Assembly: GCA_030652315.1 (NCBI GenBank)
Contig: JAUSAX010000134.1
Span: 1-39,646 of the forward strand
Origin: Afipia sp.
GTDB taxonomy: Bacteria; Pseudomonadota; Alphaproteobacteria; Rhizobiales; Xanthobacteraceae
Direction of reading: 5' to 3'
DNA: 39,646 nt
Position 1 is the first letter of the stretch. Every line of letters starts with the position of its first letter. This document shows, piece after piece, positions 23,080-30,997 of this stretch. The position numbers and the translations under genes were made by a program. The notes beneath the pieces are model-generated. The model did not search any database and had not been told where the DNA came from. It saw only the letters and a program-made list of their open reading frames with translations.

Positions 23080-23609
23080 ACGCGCCGACGGGCACGCTGC
23101 TCACCATGGCATGGACCTTCGGCCTGATGTCGCTGCTTGCCATCGGGGGAGCAAACTCAACGATCCCTGAAATGCATCGCGTCGCCGTCGAGGTTCGGCA
23201 TTGGATGTCGGATGCGCAGTTCGCGGACATGTTCGCGATTGCACAATTGTCGCCGGGACCAAACGTGCTGATTGTGACGCTGATCGGCTATCACGTCGCC
23301 GGTATCGGGGGCGCGCTGGTGGCGACATTCGCTATGTGCGGTCCATCCGCCGTCCTTGCCTATTTCGTCAGCAACATGCTGACCCGATCGAGCCAGTCGA
23401 TCTGGCCCGCGGTCCTGCAGGCGGCGCTGGTTCCGATCTCCATCGGGCTGATGTGCGCCAGTGGTTTCATTCTCACGATAACGACCGGCGGTACGTGGGT
23501 CGCAGTGGTCCTTATTGTCTGCGCAGCAGCACTTGCATTGGCGACCCGGCTCAACCCGCTATGGATGTTGATTGTGGGCGGCATTCTCGGTTTTGCTGGC
23601 GTCGTCTGA
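23076..23609 (+). CDS. Chromate transporter family protein, C-terminal-type subunit
   Basis: A 177-residue membrane protein that repeats the CHR pattern: TFGLMSLLAIGGANSTIPEMHR near residue 15, WMSDAQFADMFAIAQLSPGPNVLIVTLIGYHVAG near 45, and further hydrophobic stretches to the end. It corresponds to the second half of full-length ChrA and has the conserved PGPN loop. The start is GTG at 23076, overlapping the TGA of the first half, so equal amounts of the two subunits are probably made from one message. A heterodimer with the preceding protein is inferred. Confidence 0.88.
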   Translation: MNAPTGTLLTMAWTFGLMSLLAIGGANSTIPEMHRVAVEVRHWMSDAQFADMFAIAQLSPGPNVLIVTLIGYHVAGIGGALVATFAMCGPSAVLAYFVSNMLTRSSQSIWPAVLQAALVPISIGLMCASGFILTITTGGTWVAVVLIVCAAALALATRLNPLWMLIVGGILGFAGVV

Positions 23610-23696
23610 CGAAAATAGCTAAGCAATGGGGTGCGGAGGCACCTCTGCAAACAAGAGCAGACCGGGCTAAGCCCGCGACGACAGAGGGGGATGACG

Positions 23697-24191
23697 ATGA
23701 GTGAAGCGCCGGATAGCGCTGCGGGAAAACCCGTGCGCGGGCTTATCAAGGGACCACAGGACTTTTACGGAGGCCTGGCGCTGATGGGGATCGCGCTGTT
23801 CGCTCTGTGGGCGTCCAGCGATCTTCAGGGCATGCGGGGATTTTCGTTCGGCCCCGGCACCGCACCACGGATGTTCGCCTACCTTCTTCTGGCGCTCGGC
23901 GCAGGTGTTGCCATCACCGGCTTTTTTGCCGAAGGCCCGCCGCTGCAACGCTACGGCATTCGCGGTCCTGTCTTCGTGACGTTGTCGATTCTGGCTTTCG
24001 CGGTTGCGATCCGTCCGCTCGGCCTGATCGTCTCGGCGTTCGTGAGCTTTATGATTGCTGCGATGGGAAGCGACGAGACGCAGTGGATGCAGACCATCAT
24101 CGTCGGGATTTGCCTGACGCTTGGATGCGCTCTCTTGTTCCCCTATGCGCTCGGGCTGCCGCTCGATCTCTTCCCACGCATTCTGCGCTGA
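23697..24191 (+). CDS. Tripartite tricarboxylate transporter, small membrane subunit TctB
   Basis: A 164-residue protein with four hydrophobic segments. The N-terminal PQDFYGGLALMGIALFALWASSDL and the following GFSFGPGTAPRMFAYLLLALG are typical of TctB. With TctA it forms the membrane part of a binding-protein-dependent secondary transporter for di- or tricarboxylates and related acids. A GAGGGGG at 23684-23690 is correctly placed for the ATG at 23697 and too close for the ATG at 23691. The tctA gene follows after 7 bases. Confidence 0.88.
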   Translation: MSEAPDSAAGKPVRGLIKGPQDFYGGLALMGIALFALWASSDLQGMRGFSFGPGTAPRMFAYLLLALGAGVAITGFFAEGPPLQRYGIRGPVFVTLSILAFAVAIRPLGLIVSAFVSFMIAAMGSDETQWMQTIIVGICLTLGCALLFPYALGLPLDLFPRILR

Positions 24192-24198
24192 GGGCGAC

Positions 24199-25713
24199 AT
24201 GGACATTTTTGCAAATCTCGCTCTCGGCTTCGGCGTTGCGTTTTCACCCATGAATCTTGGGCTGTGTCTGATCGGCGCGCTGGTCGGCACGCTGGTCGGC
24301 GTGCTGCCCGGCATCGGCACCATCGCGACCGTGGCCATGCTGCTGCCGATCACTTTCGGATTGCCACCGGTCGGCGCGCTCATCATGCTCGCCGGCATCT
24401 ACTACGGTGCCCAGTACGGCGGTTCGACCACCTCGATCCTGGTCAACATTCCCGGCGAAGCGGGCTCGGTGGTCACGGCACTCGACGGCTTCCAGATGGC
24501 CAAACAGGGCCGCGCCGGTCCGGCATTGGCTATTGCCGCCATCGGATCGTTCTTCGCTGGCTGTGTCGCCACCGTGTTGATCGCGGTGCTCGGTGCGCCG
24601 CTGACCAAGCTCGCGCTGGCGTTCGGTCCGGCGGAATATTTCTCGCTGATGGTGCTCGGCCTGATCTTCGCAGTCGTTCTGGCGAAGGGATCGGTGCTCA
24701 AGGCCATCGCGATGATTGCCTTCGGGGTGCTGCTGTCGATGGTCGGGTCCGACATCGAGACCGGCGCGTCACGCATGTCGTTCAATATCCCTGAACTGGC
24801 CGACGGTCTCGGCTTCGCGACCGTCGCCATGGGTCTGTTCGGCTTCGCCGAGATCATCCGCAATCTCGATCACGGCGCCTCGATGGATCGGGAACTGGTG
24901 CAGCAGAAGATCTCCGGTCTTATGCCGACCAAGAAGGATCTGAAGGATTCGGCTCCGGCCATCCTGCGCGGCACGGTGCTTGGTTCGATCCTCGGCATTC
25001 TGCCCGGCGGCGGCGCAGTGATCGCGTCGTTTGCGGCCTACACGTTCGAGAAGAAAATCTCGAAGCATCCGGAACGCTTCGGTCGTGGCGCCATCGAAGG
25101 CGTCGCTGCTCCCGAAAGCGCCAACAACGCTGCGGCACAGACCTCGTTCATTCCGCTGCTTACGCTCGGCATTCCGCCCAATGCGGTGATGGCGCTGATG
25201 GTCGGCGCGATGACCATTCACGGCATCGTGCCGGGCCCGCAGGTGATGCAGAAGCAACCCGAACTCGTCTGGGGCATGATCGCTTCGATGTGGATCGGCA
25301 ACCTGATGCTGCTCATCATCAATTTGCCGCTGGTCGGCATCTGGGTGCGGCTGCTGCGGGTGCCTTACCGGCTGTTGTTCCCCTGCATCGTGATCTTCTG
25401 TGCCATCGGCATCTACTCCGTGAACAACGCCCCGATGGACGTCGTCCTGACCGCCGCTTTCGGTCTTGTCGGCTATTGGCTGGTGAAGCATGTCTTCGAA
25501 CCGGCGCCGCTGCTGCTCGGCATGGTGCTTGGCCCGCTGATGGAAGAAAATCTCCGCCGCGCGCTGCTGATTTCGCGCGGCGACTGGACGGTGTTCCTGA
25601 CCCGACCATTGTCGGCGACCTTGATGGCGATTGCGGCATTCCTGCTGATCCTTGCGCTGTTGCCATCGCTTCGCAAAAAACGCGACGAGGTTTTCGTCGA
25701 GTCCGAGAACTAG
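24199..25713 (+). CDS. Tripartite tricarboxylate transporter, large membrane subunit TctA
   Basis: A 504-residue protein with about 11-12 hydrophobic segments. Signature stretches include [58 protein letters not shown] in the first half and the matching [28 protein letters not shown] and [38 protein letters not shown] in the second. These paired PGIG/PGGG and Gly-rich motifs are diagnostic for TctA. The ATG at 24199 has GAGGGCGAC just upstream. It is in an operon with tctB; the binding-protein gene follows 139 bases later beyond two hairpins. Confidence 0.94.
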   Translation: MDIFANLALGFGVAFSPMNLGLCLIGALVGTLVGVLPGIGTIATVAMLLPITFGLPPVGALIMLAGIYYGAQYGGSTTSILVNIPGEAGSVVTALDGFQMAKQGRAGPALAIAAIGSFFAGCVATVLIAVLGAPLTKLALAFGPAEYFSLMVLGLIFAVVLAKGSVLKAIAMIAFGVLLSMVGSDIETGASRMSFNIPELADGLGFATVAMGLFGFAEIIRNLDHGASMDRELVQQKISGLMPTKKDLKDSAPAILRGTVLGSILGILPGGGAVIASFAAYTFEKKISKHPERFGRGAIEGVAAPESANNAAAQTSFIPLLTLGIPPNAVMALMVGAMTIHGIVPGPQVMQKQPELVWGMIASMWIGNLMLLIINLPLVGIWVRLLRVPYRLLFPCIVIFCAIGIYSVNNAPMDVVLTAAFGLVGYWLVKHVFEPAPLLLGMVLGPLMEENLRRALLISRGDWTVFLTRPLSATLMAIAAFLLILALLPSLRKKRDEVFVESEN

Positions 25714-25717
25714 GAGA

Positions 25718-25824
25718 CGCGGTGCGGCGTTGCGCCGCGCCGTGCTGTCCGGAGTCTCACCGCAAGTCGGATAGACTTCGCCGACCCGGTCATGCTGACA
25801 CTGTCGGACGGAATAGCCCGTCCG
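25718..25824 (+). other. Two hairpins between tctA and tctC
   Basis: The first hairpin (25718-25744) has a 12-bp stem with two G-T pairs and a TTG loop. The second pairs CGGACGG (25805-25811) with CCGTCCG (25818-25824) and is followed by GAAAGAAATTTTATC. Neither has a strong T tract. They may act as RNA processing or stabilising structures, or as a partial terminator, between the membrane subunits and the binding protein. Confidence 0.45.
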
Positions 25825-25852
25825 GAAAGAAATTTTATCTGGGAGAAACCTC

Positions 25853-26839
25853 ATGAATTTGCTCAAGCGCATGCTGGCGTCCTGCGGGATTGCTGCCCTT
25901 GCTGCTTCCGGCGCGGCCATCGGGCCGGCTCAGGCGCAAGACTATCCGACGCGCAACATCACCATGATCGTGCCGTTCGCGGCCGGCGGACCAACCGACG
26001 TCATCGCCCGCATCGTAACCGGTCACATGCAGCAGACGCTCGGCCAGTCGATCATCATCGAAAACGTGGTCGGCGCCGGCGGCACCACGGCATCGACGCG
26101 CGCCTCGAAGGCCGCGCCCGATGGCTACACGCTCATCACCGGCCACATGGGCACGCACGCGGCGTCCGTGCCGCTGTATCCGAAACTCGCCTATCATCCT
26201 TCCAAGGATTTCGAGGCCGTCGGTCTGATCGCCGGCACGCCGATCCTGATCCTCGCGCGCAAGGATTTCCCGCCGAAGGATCTCAAGGAGTTCGTCGCCT
26301 ACGTGAAGGCCAATACCGACAAGCTCAATGCTGCTCACGCAGGCGTCGGCTCGGTGTCCTACACCTCGTGCCAGCTTCTGGACTCGGTGCTCAAGATCAA
26401 CCCGACCGGCGTTCCGTTCAACGGCACCGGCCCGGCCATGAACGCGCTGGTCGGCGGCCAGGTCGATTACATGTGCGACCAGATCGTCAACGCCGTGCCG
26501 CAGGTCAAGGGCGGCACCATCAAGGCTTACGCCGTGGCGACGCCGGAGCGTAACCCCTCGCTGCCGGACGTTCCGACCACCGCGGAGGCCGGTCTGCCCG
26601 AATTCCAGGCGCAGGCCTGGAACGCGATCTTCGCGCCGAAGGGCACTCCGGCTCCGATCGTCGCCAAGCTGAACGCTGCGCTGGTCAAGGCGCTGGATGA
26701 CGAAGGCGTCCGCAAGCGGCTGCTCGACCTCGGCAGTGTGATTCCAAAGCCTGCCGAGCGCACGCCGGAATCGCTGAAGAAGCTGGTCGATAGCGAAATC
26801 ACCAAGTGGTCGGCGGTGCTGAAACCGCTCTCCAACTGA
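25853..26839 (+). CDS. Tripartite tricarboxylate transporter substrate-binding protein TctC (Bug family)
   Basis: A 328-residue periplasmic protein with a signal peptide ending IGPAQAQ (cleavage near 29-30), then the Bug-family opening DYPTRNITMIVPFAAGGPTDVIARI. Inside are IIIENVVGAGGTTASTRASKAAPDGYTL, PFNGTGPAMNALVGGQVDYMCDQ and the late VPTTAEAGLPEFQAQAWNAIFAPKGTP. It should bind the carboxylate ligand and deliver it to TctAB; the ligand cannot be predicted from sequence. The gene comes after tctB and tctA, whereas tctC is usually first. A clear terminator follows. Confidence 0.94.
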   Translation: MNLLKRMLASCGIAALAASGAAIGPAQAQDYPTRNITMIVPFAAGGPTDVIARIVTGHMQQTLGQSIIIENVVGAGGTTASTRASKAAPDGYTLITGHMGTHAASVPLYPKLAYHPSKDFEAVGLIAGTPILILARKDFPPKDLKEFVAYVKANTDKLNAAHAGVGSVSYTSCQLLDSVLKINPTGVPFNGTGPAMNALVGGQVDYMCDQIVNAVPQVKGGTIKAYAVATPERNPSLPDVPTTAEAGLPEFQAQAWNAIFAPKGTPAPIVAKLNAALVKALDDEGVRKRLLDLGSVIPKPAERTPESLKKLVDSEITKWSAVLKPLSN

Positions 26840-26868
26840 GATTAAGCTGACATAACATGAGTTTGGCA

Positions 26869-26900
26869 GGGGCGGGACGCGAGTTCCGCCCCTTGTCTTT
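26869..26900 (+). terminator. Rho-independent terminator after tctC
   Basis: GGGGCGGGA (26869-26877) pairs with TTCCGCCCC (26882-26890) around CGCG, followed by TTGTCTTTTT. It lies 30 bases past the stop codon. Confidence 0.85.
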
Positions 26901-26907
26901 TTGCTGT

Positions 26908-26955
26908 TGGAGCATGATCTTTCGGAAAACCGGTTCCCACTTTTCCGGATCATGC
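26908..26955. repeat. Short dispersed palindromic repeat, copy B
   Basis: Outer arms GAGCATGATC (26908-26917) and GATCATGCTC (26946-26955) with inner CGGAAAA/TTTTCCG surround an ACCGGTTCCC core. It belongs to the same family as 10290-10338 in the opposite orientation. Arm differences between the copies are compensatory. Confidence 0.75.
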
Positions 26956-26984
26956 TCGTGGGCGATTCGATCCTCATTTTTCGG

Positions 26985-26990
26985 GGTATA
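26985..26990 (+). promoter_or_regulatory. Candidate -10 element for thyA-folA
   Basis: A perfect TATAAT lies 50 bases before the thyA start. The -35 region is weak (ATTCGA or similar at 26963), as is common for core promoters in this group. It comes directly after the palindromic repeat. Confidence 0.5.
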
Positions 26991-27040
26991 ATTGCTTCGC
27001 CGAAATCGAATCGCGGCGTGCGGCAGGCTAAACAGGCCCC

Positions 27041-27835
27041 ATGAACCAGTATCACGATCTGCTCGAGCGAATTCTCAGCGACGGCGCGGAAAAGACCGAC
27101 CGCACCGGCACCGGCACCTTGTCCGTGTTCGGCCATCAGATGCGGTTCAATCTGGCGTCGGGCTTTCCGATACTGACCACCAAGAAGCTCCATCTGAAAT
27201 CGATCGTCCATGAACTGCTGTGGTTTCTGGCGGGCGACACCAACATCAAATATCTGAACGACAACGGCGTCCGCATCTGGGACGAGTGGGCCGACGACAA
27301 CGGCAATCTTGGCCCGGTCTACGGATCGCAGTGGCGCTCCTGGCCTGCCCAGGACGGCGGCACGATCGATCAGATTGCCAATCTGATCGAGATGATCCGC
27401 AAAAATCCGGACTCGCGGCGCCTGATCGTCAGCGCCTGGAATCCGGCCGAAGTCGACAAGATGGCGCTGCCGCCTTGCCATTGCCTGTTTCAGTTTTATG
27501 TCGCCAACGGAAAACTGTCGTGTCAGCTCTACCAGCGCTCGGCGGATGTGTTTCTCGGCGTGCCCTTCAACATCGCGTCCTATGCGCTGCTGACGATGAT
27601 GGTGGCGCAGGTGACCGGTCTGAAGCCCGGCGACTTCGTGCATTCGCTTGGCGACGCACATCTCTATTCGAACCATCTCGAGCAGGCGCGGCTGCAGCTC
27701 ACGCGCCTCACGCGTCCATTGCCGACCATGAAGATCAATCCCGACGTGAAGGATATCTTCTCGTTCCGCTACGAAGACTTCACGCTCGAGAACTACGACC
27801 CGCATCCGCACATCAAGGCTGAGGTCGCGGTATGA
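27041..27835 (+). CDS. thyA: Thymidylate synthase
   Basis: A 264-residue enzyme, exactly the E. coli ThyA length, that methylates dUMP to dTMP using methylenetetrahydrofolate. The N-terminal [28 protein letters not shown] and the catalytic [11 protein letters not shown] with Cys146 as nucleophile are present. So are [23 protein letters not shown] and the terminal [32 protein letters not shown]. Its TGA overlaps the ATG of folA by four bases, which couples dihydrofolate production to its recycling. Confidence 0.98.
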   Translation: MNQYHDLLERILSDGAEKTDRTGTGTLSVFGHQMRFNLASGFPILTTKKLHLKSIVHELLWFLAGDTNIKYLNDNGVRIWDEWADDNGNLGPVYGSQWRSWPAQDGGTIDQIANLIEMIRKNPDSRRLIVSAWNPAEVDKMALPPCHCLFQFYVANGKLSCQLYQRSADVFLGVPFNIASYALLTMMVAQVTGLKPGDFVHSLGDAHLYSNHLEQARLQLTRLTRPLPTMKINPDVKDIFSFRYEDFTLENYDPHPHIKAEVAV

Positions 27836-28368
27836 CCGCGCCGATGCCGACGGCTTCACATCCGCAGATCGTCTTCGTCGTCGCAGTCGCGGAAAACGGC
27901 GTCATCGGCCGCGACAACGCGATGCCGTGGCATCTCAAATCCGATCTCAAGCGCTTCAAGGCGATCACGCTGAACCGGCCGGTCATCATGGGCCGCAAGA
28001 CGTTCGCCTCGGTCGGCCGTCCGCTGCCGGGCCGCACCAACATTGTCGTGACGCGCGACAAGGCTTTTCAGGCACCGGGAATTGTCGTTACGACATCGCT
28101 CGATGCCGCGCACGACATCGCACGGGGCGATGCGCTGCGGCGTTTCGTCACTGAGATTATGGTGATCGGCGGCGCCGAGATTTTTGCGCAATGGTTGAAA
28201 AAGGCTGACCGTCTGGAGATCACCGAAGTTCACGCCAGGCCTGAAGGCGACACCTTCCTGAAGCCGTTTGATCCGGTGGAATGGGAACAAGTGGCGCGTA
28301 CGCCGCATGCCAAATCAGACGGCGATACGGCCGATTTCTCCTACGTTACATATAGGCGTCGCGGCTAG
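27832..28368 (+). CDS. folA: Dihydrofolate reductase
   Basis: A 178-residue protein that reduces dihydrofolate with NADPH. Visible are [33 protein letters not shown] (the W-x-L-x-x-D-L active-site segment), [27 protein letters not shown], the glycine pair in [11 protein letters not shown], and [16 protein letters not shown] near the C-terminus. It is slightly longer than E. coli FolA (159) because of an N-terminal extension of about 10 residues. The start is the ATG overlapping the thyA stop. It regenerates the cofactor oxidised by ThyA. Confidence 0.97.
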   Translation: MTAPMPTASHPQIVFVVAVAENGVIGRDNAMPWHLKSDLKRFKAITLNRPVIMGRKTFASVGRPLPGRTNIVVTRDKAFQAPGIVVTTSLDAAHDIARGDALRRFVTEIMVIGGAEIFAQWLKKADRLEITEVHARPEGDTFLKPFDPVEWEQVARTPHAKSDGDTADFSYVTYRRRG

Positions 28369-28473
28369 CGCCCGTGTCTCATAGTGCCGCAGATCGCGCC
28401 ATTAACCGCGATCATGATGTTTGCATTGACAAATTTGCCGCGCATCATAGCTCTCCAGAGCGGGTGTCCTGCG

Positions 28474-28502
28474 TTGTAAGGACAGGGCGCGTCCCCTATA
28501 AG
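28474..28502 (+). promoter_or_regulatory. Candidate promoter for hflK
   Basis: TTGTAA (28474-28479) and TATAAG (28497-28502) are separated by 17 bases, about 50 bases before the hflK ATG. A separate TTGACA at 28426 has no good -10 partner. Confidence 0.5.
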
Positions 28503-28550
28503 GCCCCAAGAGTTTGCGGAGCGCGAGCTTTCGCGCGGAGGAGACTAACG

Positions 28551-29687
28551 ATGCCGTGGAAGAATCAAGGCGGAGGCCCATGGGGCTCTGGTCCGAAGGG
28601 TCCCTGGGGCTCCGGACCGCAATCGCCCGGACCGAGACCGCCCGATCTCGAGGATCTTCTGCGCCGTGGACAGGACAAGCTCCAGACCATGCTGCCGGGA
28701 GGAAACTTCAGCGGCATGGGCATCGCGCTGGTTCTGGTCGCCGCACTGGCGATCTGGGGGCTGTCGGGCTTCTTCCGGGTGCAGTCCGAAGAACTCGGTG
28801 TGGTGCTTCGCTTCGGCAAGCACGTCCGCACGGTTCAGCCAGGCCTGAACTATCATCTGCCTTATCCGATCGAAACCGTGCTGCTCCCGAAGGCGCTGCG
28901 CGTCTCGACGCTCAGCATCGGCATGCGCGTGGTTGACGACTCGCGCCGCGGCGGCGGCACCACCATTCGCGACGTTCCCGAAGAAAGCCTGATGCTGACC
29001 GGCGACGAGAACATCGTCGACGTGGATTTCACCGTGCTGTGGCGTATCAAGCCTGACGGCGTCGGCAACTTCCTGTTCAACATCCAGAATCCGGAAGGCA
29101 CCGTGAAGGCGATTGCCGAAAGCGCCATGCGCGACCTGATCGGCCGCTCTACCATTCAGCCGATCCTGACCGGCGCGCGCACCACCATCGAGGCGGCTGT
29201 GCTCGAACTGATGCAAAAGACGCTCGACAGCTACGGCTCCGGTATCCTGATTCAGCAGGTGCAGATGCAGAAGGTCGATCCGCCGTCGCAGGTGATCGAT
29301 TCGTTCCGGGACGTGCAGGCGGCCCGCGCCGACCTCGAGCGCTTGCAGAACGAAGCCCAGACCTATGCCAATCGTGTCGTTCCCGACGCGCGCGGTCGCG
29401 CGGCGCAGATTCTCCAGGTCGCGGAAGGTTACCGCGAGCAGGTCGTCGCCGAAGCCAAGGGCCAAAGCTCGCGCTTTCTCAGTGTCTATGAAGCCTACAA
29501 GAAGGCTCCTAACGTGACACGCGAGCGGATCTATCTTGAAACGATGGAAAAGATTCTCGGCGGGGCCGACAAGCTCGTGCTCGACCAGGGCGCGAACGGA
29601 TCGGGTGTGGTTCCCTATCTGCCATTGAATGAACTCGGACGTCGCACGCCGCCGGCTGCGCCACAACAGGGCGGGAGCACCCGATGA
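28551..29687 (+). CDS. hflK: FtsH protease modulator HflK
   Basis: A 378-residue SPFH/band-7 protein. The N-terminal about 50 residues are Gly/Pro-rich, with the tandem units GPWGSGPKGPWGSGP. One transmembrane helix follows (ALVLVAALAIWGLSGFFRV), then the SPFH domain from QSEELGVVLRFGKHVRTVQPGLNYHLPYPIE and a coiled-coil part with DARGRAAQILQVAEGYREQVVAEAKGQSSRF. HflK and HflC form a large membrane ring around FtsH and regulate its proteolysis. The ATG at 28551 has GGAGGAG at 28537-28543. It overlaps hflC by four bases. Confidence 0.96.
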   Translation: MPWKNQGGGPWGSGPKGPWGSGPQSPGPRPPDLEDLLRRGQDKLQTMLPGGNFSGMGIALVLVAALAIWGLSGFFRVQSEELGVVLRFGKHVRTVQPGLNYHLPYPIETVLLPKALRVSTLSIGMRVVDDSRRGGGTTIRDVPEESLMLTGDENIVDVDFTVLWRIKPDGVGNFLFNIQNPEGTVKAIAESAMRDLIGRSTIQPILTGARTTIEAAVLELMQKTLDSYGSGILIQQVQMQKVDPPSQVIDSFRDVQAARADLERLQNEAQTYANRVVPDARGRAAQILQVAEGYREQVVAEAKGQSSRFLSVYEAYKKAPNVTRERIYLETMEKILGGADKLVLDQGANGSGVVPYLPLNELGRRTPPAAPQQGGSTR

Positions 29688-30583
29688 AAAACGGCATCGC
29701 AGGTATCGTTGCTCTTTTCGTTCTGCTGGTCGCCATCGTTGTCGGCTACAGCTCACTGTTCACTGTGAGCGAGACGCAGCAGGTTCTGCTTGTGCGTCTC
29801 GGCGAGCCGGTGCGCGTGGTTACTACACCAGGTCTGAACTTCAAGGTTCCGTTCATCGATTCCGTGATCAGCATCGACAAGCGGATACTCGACCTTGAGA
29901 ACCCCTCGCAGGAAGTGATCGCGTCGGACCAGAAGCGACTCGTGGTCGATGCGTTCGCACGCTATCGGATCAAGGATCCGCTCCGGTTCTATCAAACCCT
30001 CGGTTCGATCCAGGCGGCCAACATTCAGCTCACCACGCTGCTCAACTCGTCGCTGCGGCGCGTGCTTGGCGAAGTGCCCTTCATCCAGGTTGTCCGGGAT
30101 GAGCGCGATGTCCTGATGGCAAGAATTCGCGACCAACTCGATCGTGAGGCCACGAGCTATGGCATCGCAGTGGTCGATGTGCGAATCCGCCGTGCCGATC
30201 TGCCGGAGCAGAACAGCCAGGCCGTCTATCAACGCATGCAGACGGAGCGCCAGCGAGAGGCAGCGGAGTTCCGCGCACAGGGCGGCCAGCGGGCACAGGA
30301 AATCCGCTCCAAGGCCGACCGTGAAGCAACGGTCATCGTCGCCGAGGCCAATTCTCAATCCGAGAAAATTCGGGGCGAGGGCGACGGAGAACGCAACCGG
30401 CTGTTCGCTGAAGCTTACGGCCAGGACGCGGATTTCTTCACGTTCTACCGCTCGATGTCCGCCTATGAAAACAGTTTGAAGAACAACGACACCCGCTTCC
30501 TGCTCCGGCCGGACTCGGAGTTCTTCCGCTATTTCGCCAACCCGACGGGCAAGCCCGCCGCCGCCAATGGTTCTGCCCGCTAA
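29684..30583 (+). CDS. hflC: FtsH protease modulator HflC
   Basis: A 299-residue SPFH protein with an N-terminal signal-anchor (IAGIVALFVLLVAIVVGYSSLF). The SPFH domain begins ETQQVLLVRLGEPVRVVTTPGLNFKVPFIDSV. A coiled coil with RMQTERQREAAEFRAQGGQRAQEIRSKADREATVIVAEA follows, then the HflC-typical GDGERNRLFAEAYGQDADFFTFYRSM. It partners HflK in the ring around FtsH. The ATG overlaps the hflK stop (ATGA), which suits a fixed stoichiometry. Confidence 0.96.
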   Translation: MKNGIAGIVALFVLLVAIVVGYSSLFTVSETQQVLLVRLGEPVRVVTTPGLNFKVPFIDSVISIDKRILDLENPSQEVIASDQKRLVVDAFARYRIKDPLRFYQTLGSIQAANIQLTTLLNSSLRRVLGEVPFIQVVRDERDVLMARIRDQLDREATSYGIAVVDVRIRRADLPEQNSQAVYQRMQTERQREAAEFRAQGGQRAQEIRSKADREATVIVAEANSQSEKIRGEGDGERNRLFAEAYGQDADFFTFYRSMSAYENSLKNNDTRFLLRPDSEFFRYFANPTGKPAAANGSAR

Positions 30584-30625
30584 GATGCGGCTGGAAGCGC
30601 GCGATCAGGCAGGAGTCGTCGCCGT

Positions 30626-30826
30626 ATGAGGTCAATTGGATACGGTGACCTCCTGGTCGGGGTCGGGATCATGCTGGTTCTGGAGGGCTTGCTGTTCACG
30701 GCGCTCCCGAACTGGATGCGTTCGGCGATGAAAAGCGCGCTGTCCTCGCCCGACAACATCCTGCGCGCCGTCGGGCTCGTCTCGGCGGTGGTGGGCCTGC
30801 TGCTGATCTGGCTGGTGCGGCATTAG
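30626..30826 (+). CDS. DUF2065 family small membrane protein
   Basis: A 66-residue protein with two transmembrane segments (GYGDLLVGVGIMLVLEGLLFTALP and ILRAVGLVSAVVGLLLIWLVRH) joined by a short amphipathic loop, WMRSAMKSALSSPDN. This is the DUF2065 family (YjeT-like), which is often encoded next to hflC, as in E. coli. Function is unknown; the position between hflC and degP suggests a link to membrane protein quality control. A terminator follows, so it ends the hflKC transcript. Confidence 0.88.
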   Translation: MRSIGYGDLLVGVGIMLVLEGLLFTALPNWMRSAMKSALSSPDNILRAVGLVSAVVGLLLIWLVRH

Positions 30827-30835
30827 GGTGATTCC

Positions 30836-30877
30836 AAAAGCCGGCTGACAGCGTTGTGAGACGCAAAGCCGGCTTTT
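30836..30877 (+). terminator. Terminator after hflK-hflC-DUF2065
   Basis: AAAAGCCGGCT (30836-30846) and AGCCGGCTTTT (30867-30877) form an 11-bp perfect stem around a 20-base loop. The T run is inside the 3' arm. Confidence 0.75.
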
Positions 30878-30997
30878 CGCCGCAATCCCATCGGTTGATC
30901 GCTGGAATTCCGCTCAACGGCGGTGCTTGCGCACCCATCGCTTTCAGGCGCAATCTAGAGCCAAATGATCTGCCTCTTTTCAGGAGACTTTTCGACC

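Noticed and set aside
25835..27859. 674-codon minus-strand frame across tctC and thyA
   Set aside because: It spans two well-supported genes and a terminator on the other strand; the translation is Arg/His-rich shadow sequence.
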